Shown piece by piece: positions 19,876-28,279 of a DNA stretch of 64,000 nucleotides (position 1 is the first letter of the stretch; every line of letters begins with the position of its first letter). The stretch covers positions 124,001 to 188,000 of the forward strand of contig JANXUF010000053.1 of NCBI GenBank assembly GCA_025356335.1, written 5' to 3'. This stretch comes from Actinomycetes bacterium (lineage in GTDB: Bacteria; Actinomycetota; Acidimicrobiia; Acidimicrobiales; Ilumatobacteraceae). The notes under the pieces were generated by a model that saw nothing but the letters and a program-made list of their open reading frames with translations, was not told the origin of the DNA and did not search any database. A program made the position numbers and the translations under genes.

Positions 19876-19911
19876 GACGTGCTGCACCGCTCATGACAAG
19901 GAGGGTCCTAC

Positions 19912-20781
19912 GTGAAGATATTGCAGAGGCGAGGTCGTCTGGTCGACGACCAGGCGTTCGAGGAGTTGATCGAGGAGTCGCAGGACCTGCACTCCGACGC
20001 GCTCGTTGTCGCCAAGGCCACATTGCCAGACCTCGAGGACTTCGCAGCCGACCGGCGCCAAGCCGGGCCGCTCGAAGTGACTCCGTCAGATCTCGCAGCG
20101 TTCAACGCTTCGAGAAGCACACTGATCAACAAGGTCAAGCTCGGCATCGGCGGGGCGGTCGGGGTCGGGCTCGTCACCAGCATGTTCGCTCAGAAGGCCT
20201 CAGCGGCTGACGGCGGCATCGACGTGATGATGCTGCAGACAGCCGTCTCCTTGGAACTCCTCGCTGTCGCGACCTACGGTGCTGCGTTGACACTGCCGTT
20301 CATCAAGGACGGGAACCCGGTCATCGTCAAATTTGCTCAGACGACAATGGGCCAGCACGACGAGCACCGCGCGGCGTTCTCTGCCCAGACAAAGGCGCTC
20401 GGCGGAACGGATCAGACGAAGACGAACCCGAAGTACACGCCGGTCGTCGAAGCAGCCAAGCCAACGCTCAAGACTGCCGCCGATGTCGTCAAGCTCGCCG
20501 CCACGCTGGAGCAGGTCGCAACCGAGACCTACTTGAACGACCTGAACATGTTCACCGACAAGACGTCACGTGTGTTGATGGCGAGCGTGATGGGCGTCGA
20601 ATGCCAGCACCTCGCGACACTGCGGGCCGTCGGCGCGCTGCTCGGCAGTCCTGATCTGATCAAGATCCCGCTCGGTGCCGGCATCACGAAACTGCCGGCA
20701 GCTGCCGGCAGCGTTGCCTTCCCCGACGCGTTCGAGGGTGTCACCATGGCCAGCCCGCCAGAAGAAGGAGCCGTCAAATGA
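19912..20781 (+). CDS. Ferritin-like domain protein (first of pair)
   Basis: 289 residues from GTG at 19912 behind AAGGAGGG. About 70 polar residues precede a hydrophobic segment (VKLGIGGAVGVGLVTSM, ending QKASA|AD) that looks like an internal signal or anchor. A ferritin-like helical bundle follows with Glu/His pairs in the expected spacing (VSLELLAVATYGAAL; GQHDEHRAAF; LEQVATETY; VECQHLATLRAV). This is the ferritin-like family often seen in actinobacterial pairs; the metal function is unproven. It overlaps the next gene by four bases (ATGA). Confidence 0.82.
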   Translation: MKILQRRGRLVDDQAFEELIEESQDLHSDALVVAKATLPDLEDFAADRRQAGPLEVTPSDLAAFNASRSTLINKVKLGIGGAVGVGLVTSMFAQKASAADGGIDVMMLQTAVSLELLAVATYGAALTLPFIKDGNPVIVKFAQTTMGQHDEHRAAFSAQTKALGGTDQTKTNPKYTPVVEAAKPTLKTAADVVKLAATLEQVATETYLNDLNMFTDKTSRVLMASVMGVECQHLATLRAVGALLGSPDLIKIPLGAGITKLPAAAGSVAFPDAFEGVTMASPPEEGAVK

Positions 20782-21578
20782 GCACCCAGATCAACGAAAA
20801 GTCCGTGCTGACCCGCCGCACGATTCTGGCCGGCGCCGGTGCCATCGGCGCCAGCCTGGTCGCCGCTGCATGCGGACAGACCAAGAACATCACGACCACT
20901 GGCGGTGCACCAGCTCCGGCGAATGTGCCGGCTGGCCCTGCAATCGTTCCGGCCAAGGTTCCGGCCGCTGCTCCCGCTGCCGCTCCCGTCGTTGCCAGAG
21001 CACCATCAGCCGATGACGTCAAGATCGCCCAGCTTGCTGCCGGTCTCGAAGTCCTCGCTGTGGGCACGTACAAAGCTGCGCTCGACGCAGCGGGTGCGGG
21101 CAAGCTCGGCGCTGTCCCGGCTGCCGTCGGCGAGTTCGTCACGACGGCGATGAAGCAGCACCAAGCTCAACTCGACGCATGGAACAAGGTGTTGACCAGC
21201 AACGGCGCTGCGGCAGTGACCGATCCGAACGCAACGCTGAAGCCCACCGTCGACGCAGCCTTCGGCGGCGTCAAGGATGTCGGTGGCGCTGCAATGTTGG
21301 CGCTCATGCTCGAGGAGATCGCTGCGGCGACGTACCTCAGCGCGCAGTCCGTGCTCACCGACAAGGACGCCATCAAGCTGGCCGGCTCGATCCAGATCAT
21401 CGATGCCCAGCACGCAGCAATCCTGCTGTACGTCCTCGGCAACTACCCGGTCCCCGATACCTTCGCCAAGGTAGAGATGGCTGTTGCCCCCGGACAGGCA
21501 CCGATCGCCGTGCCGGCGACGTCAGCCCCGGCGGCGACGACGGGCGGCGCTGTCGCCACGATGCCTCCCACGCAGTAG
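20778..21578 (+). CDS. Ferritin-like domain lipoprotein (second of pair)
   Basis: 266 residues. The N-terminus has a twin-arginine motif (TRRTILAGAGAIGASLV) and a lipobox ending AAAC, suggesting Tat export and lipid anchoring. A Pro/Ala linker precedes the ferritin-like bundle (LAAGLEVLAVGTYKAAL; MKQHQAQLDAW; MLEEIAAATYLSAQ; IDAQHAAILLYVLG), with Glu and His in positions matching the upstream paralogue. The C-terminus is Ala/Thr-rich. It ends before a strong terminator. Confidence 0.83.
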   Translation: MSTQINEKSVLTRRTILAGAGAIGASLVAAACGQTKNITTTGGAPAPANVPAGPAIVPAKVPAAAPAAAPVVARAPSADDVKIAQLAAGLEVLAVGTYKAALDAAGAGKLGAVPAAVGEFVTTAMKQHQAQLDAWNKVLTSNGAAAVTDPNATLKPTVDAAFGGVKDVGGAAMLALMLEEIAAATYLSAQSVLTDKDAIKLAGSIQIIDAQHAAILLYVLGNYPVPDTFAKVEMAVAPGQAPIAVPATSAPAATTGGAVATMPPTQ

Positions 21579-21620
21579 CGGTTGAATGTCCGCCGGCAAC
21601 TGCCGGCGGGGTTGATCGAG

Positions 21621-21653
21621 AAGCCCGCTGAGCATCTGCTCAGCGGGCTTTTT
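21621..21653 (+). terminator. Rho-independent terminator after the ferritin-like pair
   Basis: A near-perfect hairpin with arms AAGCCCGCTGAGCA and TGCTCAGCGGGCTT separated by TC, followed by a T-run (TTTTT overlaps the end of the stem). A GC-rich stem just upstream (CCGCCGGC-AACT-GCCGGCGG, 21590-21609) may add to termination. Confidence 0.9.
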
Positions 21654-21723
21654 GCTGTTCGGGCGCTCGGTTGACGCAGCTGCGGGCCGTCGTGTTGTCA
21701 GGCCGGCGCTGGATCGAACACCG

Positions 21724-22452
21724 TCAGGCAGGAGTCTTCGACATCTGCAGGTGCACGATGATCCGCTGCGTCGTCTCACCCTTGGGATTGCAGGCGAAGA
21801 GCGTGGCCGTGTGCTCGGCCGTCTGCGCGAGCACCTCGATGTCTGTCGGCAGGACGATCTCCGTGCTTGCCACGGTGTAGGAAAACGTCCCCGCCGCAAC
21901 GGTCATCGTCACGACATCCCCCGCCGCCAGCTTGTCGAGGTCTCGGAACGGATGCGAGTGGCTCACCCGATGGCCGCCGATGACAGAGTTGCCGAGTTCG
22001 CCAGGCAACGCCGTTCCAGGCCAATGTCCCGGCCCCCGATTGAGGTTGGTGAGGGTGACGCCGTCACCGAGCGGCATGTCGATGTTGATCGATGGAATCT
22101 GGATCGTCCCGAGCTGTACGTACGGCTCTTCGCCTTCCTTCGGCACGGGCTGAGGCCCCGGCGGCAAGCTGGGCCCGAGCGCCGCAGTAGAAGGCGCAGT
22201 TGTCGGGGAGTCGACGGCGGTCGTTTCGGGAACCGCAGACGAGGACGCCGCCGAGGTCGACAACGGAGCAGTGGAAGCCGGCGGCGCACCGGTGGTCGAC
22301 GTGGTCGTCGTTGGCTGCACGGTCGAACCGAGATCGATGCGTGGATCGTCCTCCGTCGATCGAGTGGAGGCAGACCCCTTCGTGCTGCATGCCGCCAACA
22401 CGACTGAAGAGGTCAGTCCCAGACCGAGGAGTTCGCGCCGTGATATCTCCAT
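21724..22452 (-). CDS. Sortase family transpeptidase (class E/F type), possible lipoprotein
   Basis: 242 residues from ATG at 22452. The N-terminus SRRELLGLGLTSSVVLAAC has a twin-arginine and a lipobox with Cys22. About 80 Thr/Ser/Pro/Ala-rich residues follow, then the sortase barrel (about 105-242). Catalytic elements: H161 in IGGHRVSHSHPF, C221 in ATLFACNPKG and R230 in TTQRIIV. The usual T-L-x-T-C is replaced by T-L-F-A-C. No sortase substrate with an LPxTG-type signal was seen in the window. It converges with the ferritin-like pair across a terminator. Confidence 0.88.
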   Translation of the reverse strand: MEISRRELLGLGLTSSVVLAACSTKGSASTRSTEDDPRIDLGSTVQPTTTTSTTGAPPASTAPLSTSAASSSAVPETTAVDSPTTAPSTAALGPSLPPGPQPVPKEGEEPYVQLGTIQIPSINIDMPLGDGVTLTNLNRGPGHWPGTALPGELGNSVIGGHRVSHSHPFRDLDKLAAGDVVTMTVAAGTFSYTVASTEIVLPTDIEVLAQTAEHTATLFACNPKGETTQRIIVHLQMSKTPA

Positions 22453-22620
22453 ACACACATTCTGTCGCGTCAGCATCGAGAATCATTGCGCTACGGAAGT
22501 TTTGCGGAGCGACATGGCGGGACCCGTGGTTGTGCCTCGCTTCGACACCCGCGTCCGGGCGGCCGATGAATCCGCCACGCCGGACCCGTCTCACTGGCGT
22601 GGCTACCATCTTCACCACCG

Positions 22621-22636
22621 TCGATGACTACATCAC
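22621..22636 (-). promoter_or_regulatory. Second copy of the GTGATGTAGTC(A)TCGA motif
   Basis: On the minus strand the bases read GTGATGTAGTCATCGA, one mismatch from the element at 19860-19875. It lies about 170 bases upstream of the sortase start and at the left edge of the decayed permease gene. Either a shared promoter element or a remnant of a common ancestral leader. Confidence 0.35.
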
Positions 22637-22654
22637 GAGCTTTCCACCTGACGT

Positions 22655-23215
22655 GCAAAAGATCCCATCTGGCTCGGAGTGCGCAGAGTCGCCGGTGAAC
22701 CAGCGGTCACGGTCGTCATCGTGCTCAGCACCGCCCTCGCTTTCGGAGCGTTCCTCGTGTCGACGGCGATGACGAGCAGCGCACGCCAACTGTTGATCGA
22801 CAAGTCCGAGACGCTTATCGGTGCTGACGTCGCAGTGAACGTCTCTGGGGTCGCCCCGATGCCGGCGAGCCTCGATGCAACACTCGCCGGGTTCAGGCCC
22901 GGAGCAACGACACGTCCGTCGACGTGCTCGGAATCGACACGGCAACGTTCGCCAACGTCGTGCGCATGCGTGGCGATGCGACATCCGCGTCGTTGGCGGA
23001 TGTTGTTCGCTCGATCTCGACGACAGGTGTGTAGGACCGAGTCGGCGCTATCGTCGTCGGCGGGTCGCTCCCGTCCGGCTAACCTCGTGACGTTGAACGG
23101 CCAGCCGTTGCCGATCGTTCAGGTCGCCCGAGCGGCATTCTTTGTGTCGTGCCGACCGACGACCTTGCGACAGATGACCGCTACGCATTCGGTGCGATCA
23201 TCTCGCGGGCGATTC
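22655..23215 (+). pseudogene. Decayed FtsX/MacB-type ABC transporter permease fragment
   Basis: The first frame reads like an ABC permease N-terminus: WLGVRRVAGEPAVTVVIV, then a membrane helix and a SARQLLIDKSETLIGADV segment. The homologous reading then jumps frame (SNDTSVDVLGIDTATFANVV; ADVVRSISTTGV, then a stop), jumps again (VGAIVVGGSLPSG), returns (LVTLNGQPLPIVQVARA) and jumps once more (VVPTDDLATDRYAFGAI). At least three frameshifts and a missing 3' half mark it as a pseudogene. It abuts the end of the DUF4157 gene at 23214. Confidence 0.8.
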
Positions 23216-24887
23216 ACTTTTGACTGTGGCTCTTGATTTGGGCTGCTTGCCACTTGACCATTTCGGCTGGGGTGTCACAGCTCACCCAGGTTCCGGCGAT
23301 GCCCTCGTAGGTCGAGGCCATGTTGACCACTGGCTTGCCACCGTCCATGTGGCCTGCAACCCCGAAGTACTTCGTCTTGGCTTGCAGGTCGCTCTCGAGC
23401 ATCTTGGCTCGCTTGGCGCCGAGTTTGAGGGTGAGCGACTCGATCGAGTTCCAGATGTTGAAGCTCGGATCGTTGAATCCGATGCCGCACATGACGACGA
23501 TCCGTTTACTGCGGTCCTTGACGATGGCATCGATGACCATGGACGCATACGCTCGGGACAGTTCTGCCCAGAGTTGCGGATCCCACGACGTACTCTCCAC
23601 GCCACCGGCGAGTTCGTCGTAGCTACCGAATCCGTCGAATAGCCCACCGATCGCCGATGACTCGAGAGCCAACACCCCTGACGATTTCGCTGCGACGGCC
23701 ACGTCCTTCGCACCTGGGCTGTTCCAGAACGCGAACGTCTTGTACTTGTCGAACTGGAGCTGCGACAAGCCCTTCAAAGCAGTGGTCAACAGGTTGAACG
23801 ACTCACTCATATTGGTGACATATGAACCGCTCGCGAGCGACTCACCGGGAGCAGCGGCGGGCCCCGGATCCTGGTTGTACGCCTGCGGGTTCGTCGCTCG
23901 ATTGTTCCGCATGCCGGGGGAAGTTTCAGGCACCTTGTTGTTGAGGCCGACCGAGTTGAGTCCGACCTCACCGTCAGCTGAACTCATCCCCCGTTGACCC
24001 GAGATCGTCCCGGAGTAGGCGGTCCACAGGGCCTCACCAGTCGCTGCGACGTTCTGCCCCTTCAACCGTGGAATTTCGCTCTCGAGCCGGGCGATCCGCG
24101 ACATGAACTCGGCCTTGGTCTTATCCAGCGGGGTGACCTCAGCTGGCGCGTCAAGGACGCGTTGGATGTGGTTGTCGTTCACTTGCCGGGAAACGGTGCG
24201 CTGAGGCCCCGCCGCGCCCTGCTGAATCGTGTGGGTGAGTTCATGGGCCAGCAGCGCCTGACCTGAGCTCGAACTGGCGTCGGGGACGCTGTCGCGGAAG
24301 TAGATATCGCTGCCAACAGTGAACGCCCTGGCCTGGATACGGCCGTTGAGCTCGGTCGAGGTTGGTCCGGCGTGGACGCGCACAGCGCCAAAATCGGCAC
24401 CGAATACCGATTCCATCTTCGACTTGGGTTCGTCGGACAAGGGCGTTCCGCCCGAACGCGACGATTGCAGAAGTCGGGTCGTATCCGCGTCGAGGTCACC
24501 GCCGGCCCGCCCGACCGTGGCGCCGTAAGTTGCGCGTCGGATCCTTCCGACAGCTGCGGCTGGAGCGATGACTGAACCTGTGGAGGCGCGGCTCGATCGC
24601 CGTATGCGACCAATCCCGCCCTCATCGTCGGTGTCGTTCTCCGCGGCTTGAAACGGCGACGCCGAGATCGATCCGATCGTGCGCACTGCGAGCGCAGCCA
24701 TGGCATCGGCCTCCCGCTCGAACGGATCATCGGCCGGGCCGACGACGAGCTTGGCCTGAAGCACGGCACGGCGAGGGCCTCCGCTAGGGGAGTTCGGCGC
24801 ACACACAGCACTGCGGGCCGCTACCGGCGCGGATTCGCGCACCGCCGCCTGCGGAACTCGAGGTTGGCGATCCAATCGGTCCATCAT
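23214..24887 (-). CDS. DUF4157 (eCIS_core) protein with CD38/ADP-ribosyl cyclase-like C-terminus; likely CIS effector
   Basis: 557 residues from ATG at 24887 behind GGAGGGG. Residues 140-222 are the DUF4157/eCIS_core domain (FGADFGAVRVHAGP; ARAFTVGSDIYF; ALLAHELTHTIQQ with H215, E216, H219). Residues about 350-557 resemble the ADP-ribosyl cyclase/CD38 fold: W388 in FAFWNSPGAK, E409 in LALESSAIGGLFDG, W440 in LWAELSRAYA and E483 in WNSIESLTL. The W-to-E spacing of 21 equals W125-E146 of human CD38, and the other two fit W189 and E226. This suggests an NAD-cleaving or cyclising toxin. DUF4157 proteins are known companions and cargo of contractile injection systems, and such a locus starts about 18 kb to the right. 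Domain 1 is well supported; domain 2 is my reading. Confidence 0.75.
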   Translation of the reverse strand: MMDRLDRQPRVPQAAVRESAPVAARSAVCAPNSPSGGPRRAVLQAKLVVGPADDPFEREADAMAALAVRTIGSISASPFQAAENDTDDEGGIGRIRRSSRASTGSVIAPAAAVGRIRRATYGATVGRAGGDLDADTTRLLQSSRSGGTPLSDEPKSKMESVFGADFGAVRVHAGPTSTELNGRIQARAFTVGSDIYFRDSVPDASSSSGQALLAHELTHTIQQGAAGPQRTVSRQVNDNHIQRVLDAPAEVTPLDKTKAEFMSRIARLESEIPRLKGQNVAATGEALWTAYSGTISGQRGMSSADGEVGLNSVGLNNKVPETSPGMRNNRATNPQAYNQDPGPAAAPGESLASGSYVTNMSESFNLLTTALKGLSQLQFDKYKTFAFWNSPGAKDVAVAAKSSGVLALESSAIGGLFDGFGSYDELAGGVESTSWDPQLWAELSRAYASMVIDAIVKDRSKRIVVMCGIGFNDPSFNIWNSIESLTLKLGAKRAKMLESDLQAKTKYFGVAGHMDGGKPVVNMASTYEGIAGTWVSCDTPAEMVKWQAAQIKSHSQK

Positions 24888-24951
24888 CGTGCACTCCCCT
24901 CCACCTTGCCAAGATATCGCCGTCGGGCCGTCGGTCAAGGCCGCGAGCTAC

Positions 24952-25104
24952 TGCAATATGATCCCGAACCTCGCCCGGGCCGGGTTCACCCTGTCACCCG
25001 CCGTCGGTGCCGCGCTGAGCCTGTCCACCATTGTCGTCGCCCTCATCGCCCAACTCCTCCGACACATCAAGCAGGATTCACCTACCTCATACACCACTCG
25101 TTGA
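24952..25104 (+). other. Possible remnant of a membrane-protein C-terminus
   Basis: The plus strand reads AASYCNMIPNLARAGFTLSP, then a hydrophobic stretch (SLSTIVVALIAQLLR) and HIKQDSPTSYTTR before a stop. It looks like the tail of a permease, perhaps from the same lost transporter as the fragment at 22655-23215, on the other side of the DUF4157 gene. There is no start signal. Weak evidence. Confidence 0.25.
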
Positions 25105-25141
25105 GACTGAACTTCAGCTACCAGAGCGCGCTCGGTGGCCG

Positions 25142-25654
25142 TCAGCTGCTGCAGTAGCTGACCAGGGCGGCGACGCGAAAATTGCCGTCGGCTTGGCGTG
25201 TCAGTTCGATCAGGACTCCGCACTGGTGAGCTGGCCGGCCGTGGCTCGTGAAGATGTCGTTGAACGGTGGGAACGGTACGTCGAAGACGATCTGGTTTTC
25301 GTTCGTCGGCCGGATATCGGCAGAGACGTTCGCGGGGTCGCGTGGGACAATCCTGTCGTACTCGATGGGCTGATCGAGCAGTTGCTGGGCCCCGGGCAAG
25401 GCGCTGCCATCAGCGAGGCATGTGGCGTCGGATCTTCCTTCGGTTGCGATTGCCAGGAACCTGTCGACGACAGTCCGTACATCTGGTGACGCGCAATCGC
25501 TGGACATGCCCGTTGTTGTTGGCGCATCGACACCGGCGTTCGACGACGAGCGGGCGATAGAGGACGACGGAGTGCTCGATGAAGACGAGCGAGAAATTGA
25601 GGCGCAGCCGGAGCACGCCAGAACAGCGACGATGACGACACCGGCGATCCTCAT
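25142..25654 (-). CDS. Small lipoprotein of unknown function
   Basis: 170 residues with a short signal peptide (MRIAGVVIVAVLACSGC) whose lipobox places the lipid on Cys17, followed by a Ser-rich linker. The globular part (about 50-170) has four cysteines (DCASP, TCLADG, HQCGV, SYCSS) that could form two disulfides. I do not recognise the fold; it resembles small actinobacterial lipoproteins with an NTF2/cystatin-like shape. It lies upstream of the CIS effector gene on the same strand, 254 bases away, so an immunity role is conceivable but unsupported. Confidence 0.65.
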   Translation of the reverse strand: MRIAGVVIVAVLACSGCASISRSSSSSTPSSSIARSSSNAGVDAPTTTGMSSDCASPDVRTVVDRFLAIATEGRSDATCLADGSALPGAQQLLDQPIEYDRIVPRDPANVSADIRPTNENQIVFDVPFPPFNDIFTSHGRPAHQCGVLIELTRQADGNFRVAALVSYCSS

Positions 25655-25855
25655 CTGACGTCAGACGCCGCTACAGGACTATTGGTTCCGCTGACCGGCA
25701 GGGTGAGTCGACCCACCTGCTGGGTAGGTGGGTGTGCTGGCCTGGGCAACGACGGGTCGCTGGTCATCATCGCCGTGAGGATCGCTGCGCAGCCGAGCAC
25801 ACGGGTCACTTGTCTCGCTTCCCTTCCGCCATGTCGCAGTCTGTGACGCTCGAAT

Positions 25856-26377
25856 TCAGAACCGTTTTGGCCTTCCGATCCGATCGGCGGGTATCCGCCG
25901 GTCCGTCCTGGCGATGTGAGTTTCTTCGCCCACCGACGTGGAACCGGCCTGTACGAGAACGCTCGCAACGACGATCGTCAAAGATGCCCCGACAGAGACG
26001 AATGCGCCGAACGCGTACGAAGTTGCCGAAGGGCCTGCCGCTGGGAAACTGTTCGCCTTCGAGATGGCCCTGAGTGCTAGCGCGACAGAAACAGCCGCAG
26101 CGGCCCCACCCACGCAGGCCGAGATGCGCCCGCCGAAGTCCGAGCCGAAAGTCGACGACCTCCATTCCAATCCGGTCACACCGATCACGCCGATCCCAAG
26201 GGCGACGAGGACCAGGCCGATCGCGCCGGGCCGGACGGCCGTCCTCGACGCCGTCAACGTGTCGAACGTCGCCCACGGCATCAGAACCGAAGAGGCGACA
26301 AGCACGCTCGCACCGATGAGTACAACGCGCAGCGATGTGTCTCGGCGGCGGTCGTTCCAATGACTCACGGTGCGCAC
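25856..26377 (-). CDS. Four-helix membrane protein of unknown function
   Basis: 173 residues using GTG at 26377 (VRTVSHWNDRRRDTS). Four clear membrane segments: VVLIGASVLVASSVLMPW, AIGLVLVALGIGVIGVTG, VGGAAAAVSVALALRA and GASLTIVVASVLVQAG. The MPWATF after helix 1 resembles small actinobacterial membrane proteins with a W-x-x-F/Y loop. The frame continues upstream without similarity, so the start is a choice. The opposite strand in this region also has open frames, but without the hydrophobic pattern. Confidence 0.6.
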   Translation of the reverse strand: MRTVSHWNDRRRDTSLRVVLIGASVLVASSVLMPWATFDTLTASRTAVRPGAIGLVLVALGIGVIGVTGLEWRSSTFGSDFGGRISACVGGAAAAVSVALALRAISKANSFPAAGPSATSYAFGAFVSVGASLTIVVASVLVQAGSTSVGEETHIARTDRRIPADRIGRPKRF

Positions 26378-26699
26378 CGTACTCCCAGCCAGAACGTCCA
26401 CTACGCTTGCCCAGCCCGTTCGATCGTTCGATCGTTCGATCCGACGACGGTTCCAGATTGACACCACGAGCGCGACGAGCTTCTCCTTCGCGAACTGGGG
26501 AGACGTGATCGTCACGGCGAGCCGGGTGGGGGGCCGAACGTGCCGCGCCGGATCCGCCGTTCTGCGCACAGCCGTGCCCATGGATCCGGCGGTACCGGGC
26601 GCAAGCTGGTTCGCCGTACCCTCGCCGCCGGGGCGCTTGATTCGGCCAGGTCGACCCAACTGGCTTGCTGCTAACGGTCGCCCGGCTTTTTTGCCGATC
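26378..26699. other. Gap with a short tandem repeat
   Basis: No convincing gene. It holds a short tandem array of GTTCGATC units (about three copies, 26419-26441). Open frames here on both strands have the composition of high-GC shadow frames. Confidence 0.4.
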
Positions 26700-27210
26700 C
26701 GCTATTCTGCCGGTTGACAAGACATGAATTTCAGTGCCCGCTGGATAGGTCGGACCGCCGTAAGCATCGCTGAGCGTGAGAGTCAGGCTGAGCTGGCCGT
26801 TGTCGGAGGTTCCATTGACCGCGAGGTGACCGAACGCGAACGGATATGTTCTCGGGTTGGTGCCCGCATTTGCGTTGACGGGACCGTCGTCGATGTCCAC
26901 GCCGTCACCGATGCTGCCGGTCTGCGTCCAATCAATTCGGCCTTCGTAGCCTGAACAGCCGTTTTTACCGCGCACCTCACCGGCGGCCTCGATCTCGAAC
27001 CAGACATCGGGCCACGGTTTCCCATCTTCTCCGAGCAAGACGTAATGACGTCCCTCGAGCAAGGTCCGGATCGATCCTGACGGTCCGTTCGCGACTGCGG
27101 TGATGGATGACGTTCCTGGCACAGATGGGGATGAAGCATTCGCTGTGGCTCCACTGGAGGTGAAGGGGCCGCCGGATGCTGAAAAGTTCCCGACTGCGAG
27201 GAGCCCGCGT
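26700..27210 (-). pseudogene. META-like domain gene fragment lacking a start and a normal end
   Basis: The minus-strand frame reads SIRTLLEGRHYVLLGEDGKP, then FEIEAAGEVRGKNGCSGYEG and a NGQLSLTLTLSD segment, resembling META/heat-shock HslJ-type lipoprotein domains (R-G-x-N-G-C-x-x-Y). Upstream, the frame is closed by a TGA near 27214 before any start codon, apart from a GTG at 27122 that would cut into the domain linker. Downstream, similarity stops near 26700 yet the frame runs on as nonsense. So both ends look broken, or a frameshift hides the signal peptide. Confidence 0.4.
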
Positions 27211-27487
27211 GGTCAAGCTGTGCTGCGTTGTGGCGTGGAACAGCACCGATAATGCGAGCTTGCGCTGACTGCCTTAGACGCATGTGCCGTTCTGCTTCGA
27301 TTCACTGCCTCCGGAGCCGGTGGTACCGGACAGGCGGCAGCGCTGTTCTTGTGACGTGTTCCTGTTGCGGAGTAGCGCCCGATCGGGCACTCGGCGCTAC
27401 CGCCATCGGCCGAGGTCCATGCGTCATCAGTATTCCGGATCCGTCAAGCGACGACGGTCGGTTGAAGCCTGGCGACGACCGCTGAAG

Positions 27488-27988
27488 CTAGTGCCGGTGT
27501 GGATCCCGGACCTTCACCAGGCGGACAGCCCCAGGTGGTGCGGGCGCAACGGTGCGGCGGAAGCCTGCGCCTTCGTATATGGCAATGTTGCGGGCGCTTT
27601 GTAAGCCCGTGAAGATCACGATGGACTCGACTTCGGCTGGCGCTTGATCCTCCGCGAGCCGCAGCAGCCATCCACCGAGACCCCGCCCGGCTAAATCCGG
27701 GGCAACCATCAGACGACCGATCTCCCATGAATCGTCCTCTTGGCGCGCACGAACCGCGCCGATGAGTCTGCCGTCAACGCGAACGCACCATGTCGCCCAA
27801 ACATCGAGCCAGGCTCGTACATCGTCAAGGGTCTCGTGGAGGGCAGGAATGTCGAGGGTGTCGTTGGCAACGGCCTCATCGACCCAGCAGCACCGCTGTA
27901 GCACGAGCAACTCGGGCGCATCCGCTGCGTCTGCCCGACGGAGGGTTGCACCGTCGACGGGGAGAAGCCCCAATGGGCGCATTGACAT
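27488..27988 (-). CDS. GNAT-family N-acetyltransferase
   Basis: 166 residues from ATG at 27988 (a second ATG at 27982 is equally possible). The GNAT core is visible: LRRADAADAPELLVLQ at the N-terminus, IGRLMVAPDLAGRGLGGWLL with the acetyl-CoA-binding R-G-x-G-x-G/W pattern, and YEGAGFRRT near the C-terminus. The substrate cannot be told. It lies alone in the accessory region, downstream of the MNT/HEPN genes on the same strand but separated from them by about 290 bases. Confidence 0.85.
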   Translation of the reverse strand: MSMRPLGLLPVDGATLRRADAADAPELLVLQRCCWVDEAVANDTLDIPALHETLDDVRAWLDVWATWCVRVDGRLIGAVRARQEDDSWEIGRLMVAPDLAGRGLGGWLLRLAEDQAPAEVESIVIFTGLQSARNIAIYEGAGFRRTVAPAPPGAVRLVKVRDPHRH

Positions 27989-28279
27989 CGTGACATTCAA
28001 CCACGGCCCGGCTCGACGGCGAATCGAAACCTCGCGAGCGATGAGCGCGGCCAACGTGGTTTGCGCCGCCGCTCATCGTTTGAGAGCCGCCGCCCAGATC
28101 TGTAGATATTCCGGTGATCGAGGAGGCTTCTGGCCTCTTGCTCGTCGAGCAGGATCTGTCGTTGATCGGGGATCGGTAACGCCAAAGGCCCCGCAGCCAA
28201 ACCGGCGGTAGAGGGCAGTTTGGGTGCCGGTTACCGTATCGGGAACGATGGCTGAGGGTCGGGACGCCTCGACGGTTGG

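Noticed and set aside
25806..27122. 438-residue minus-strand frame as one protein
   Set aside because: Only the part beyond about 26700 looks like protein (META-like); the rest lies out of frame with the four-helix membrane protein, so the frame is a chance run-on.
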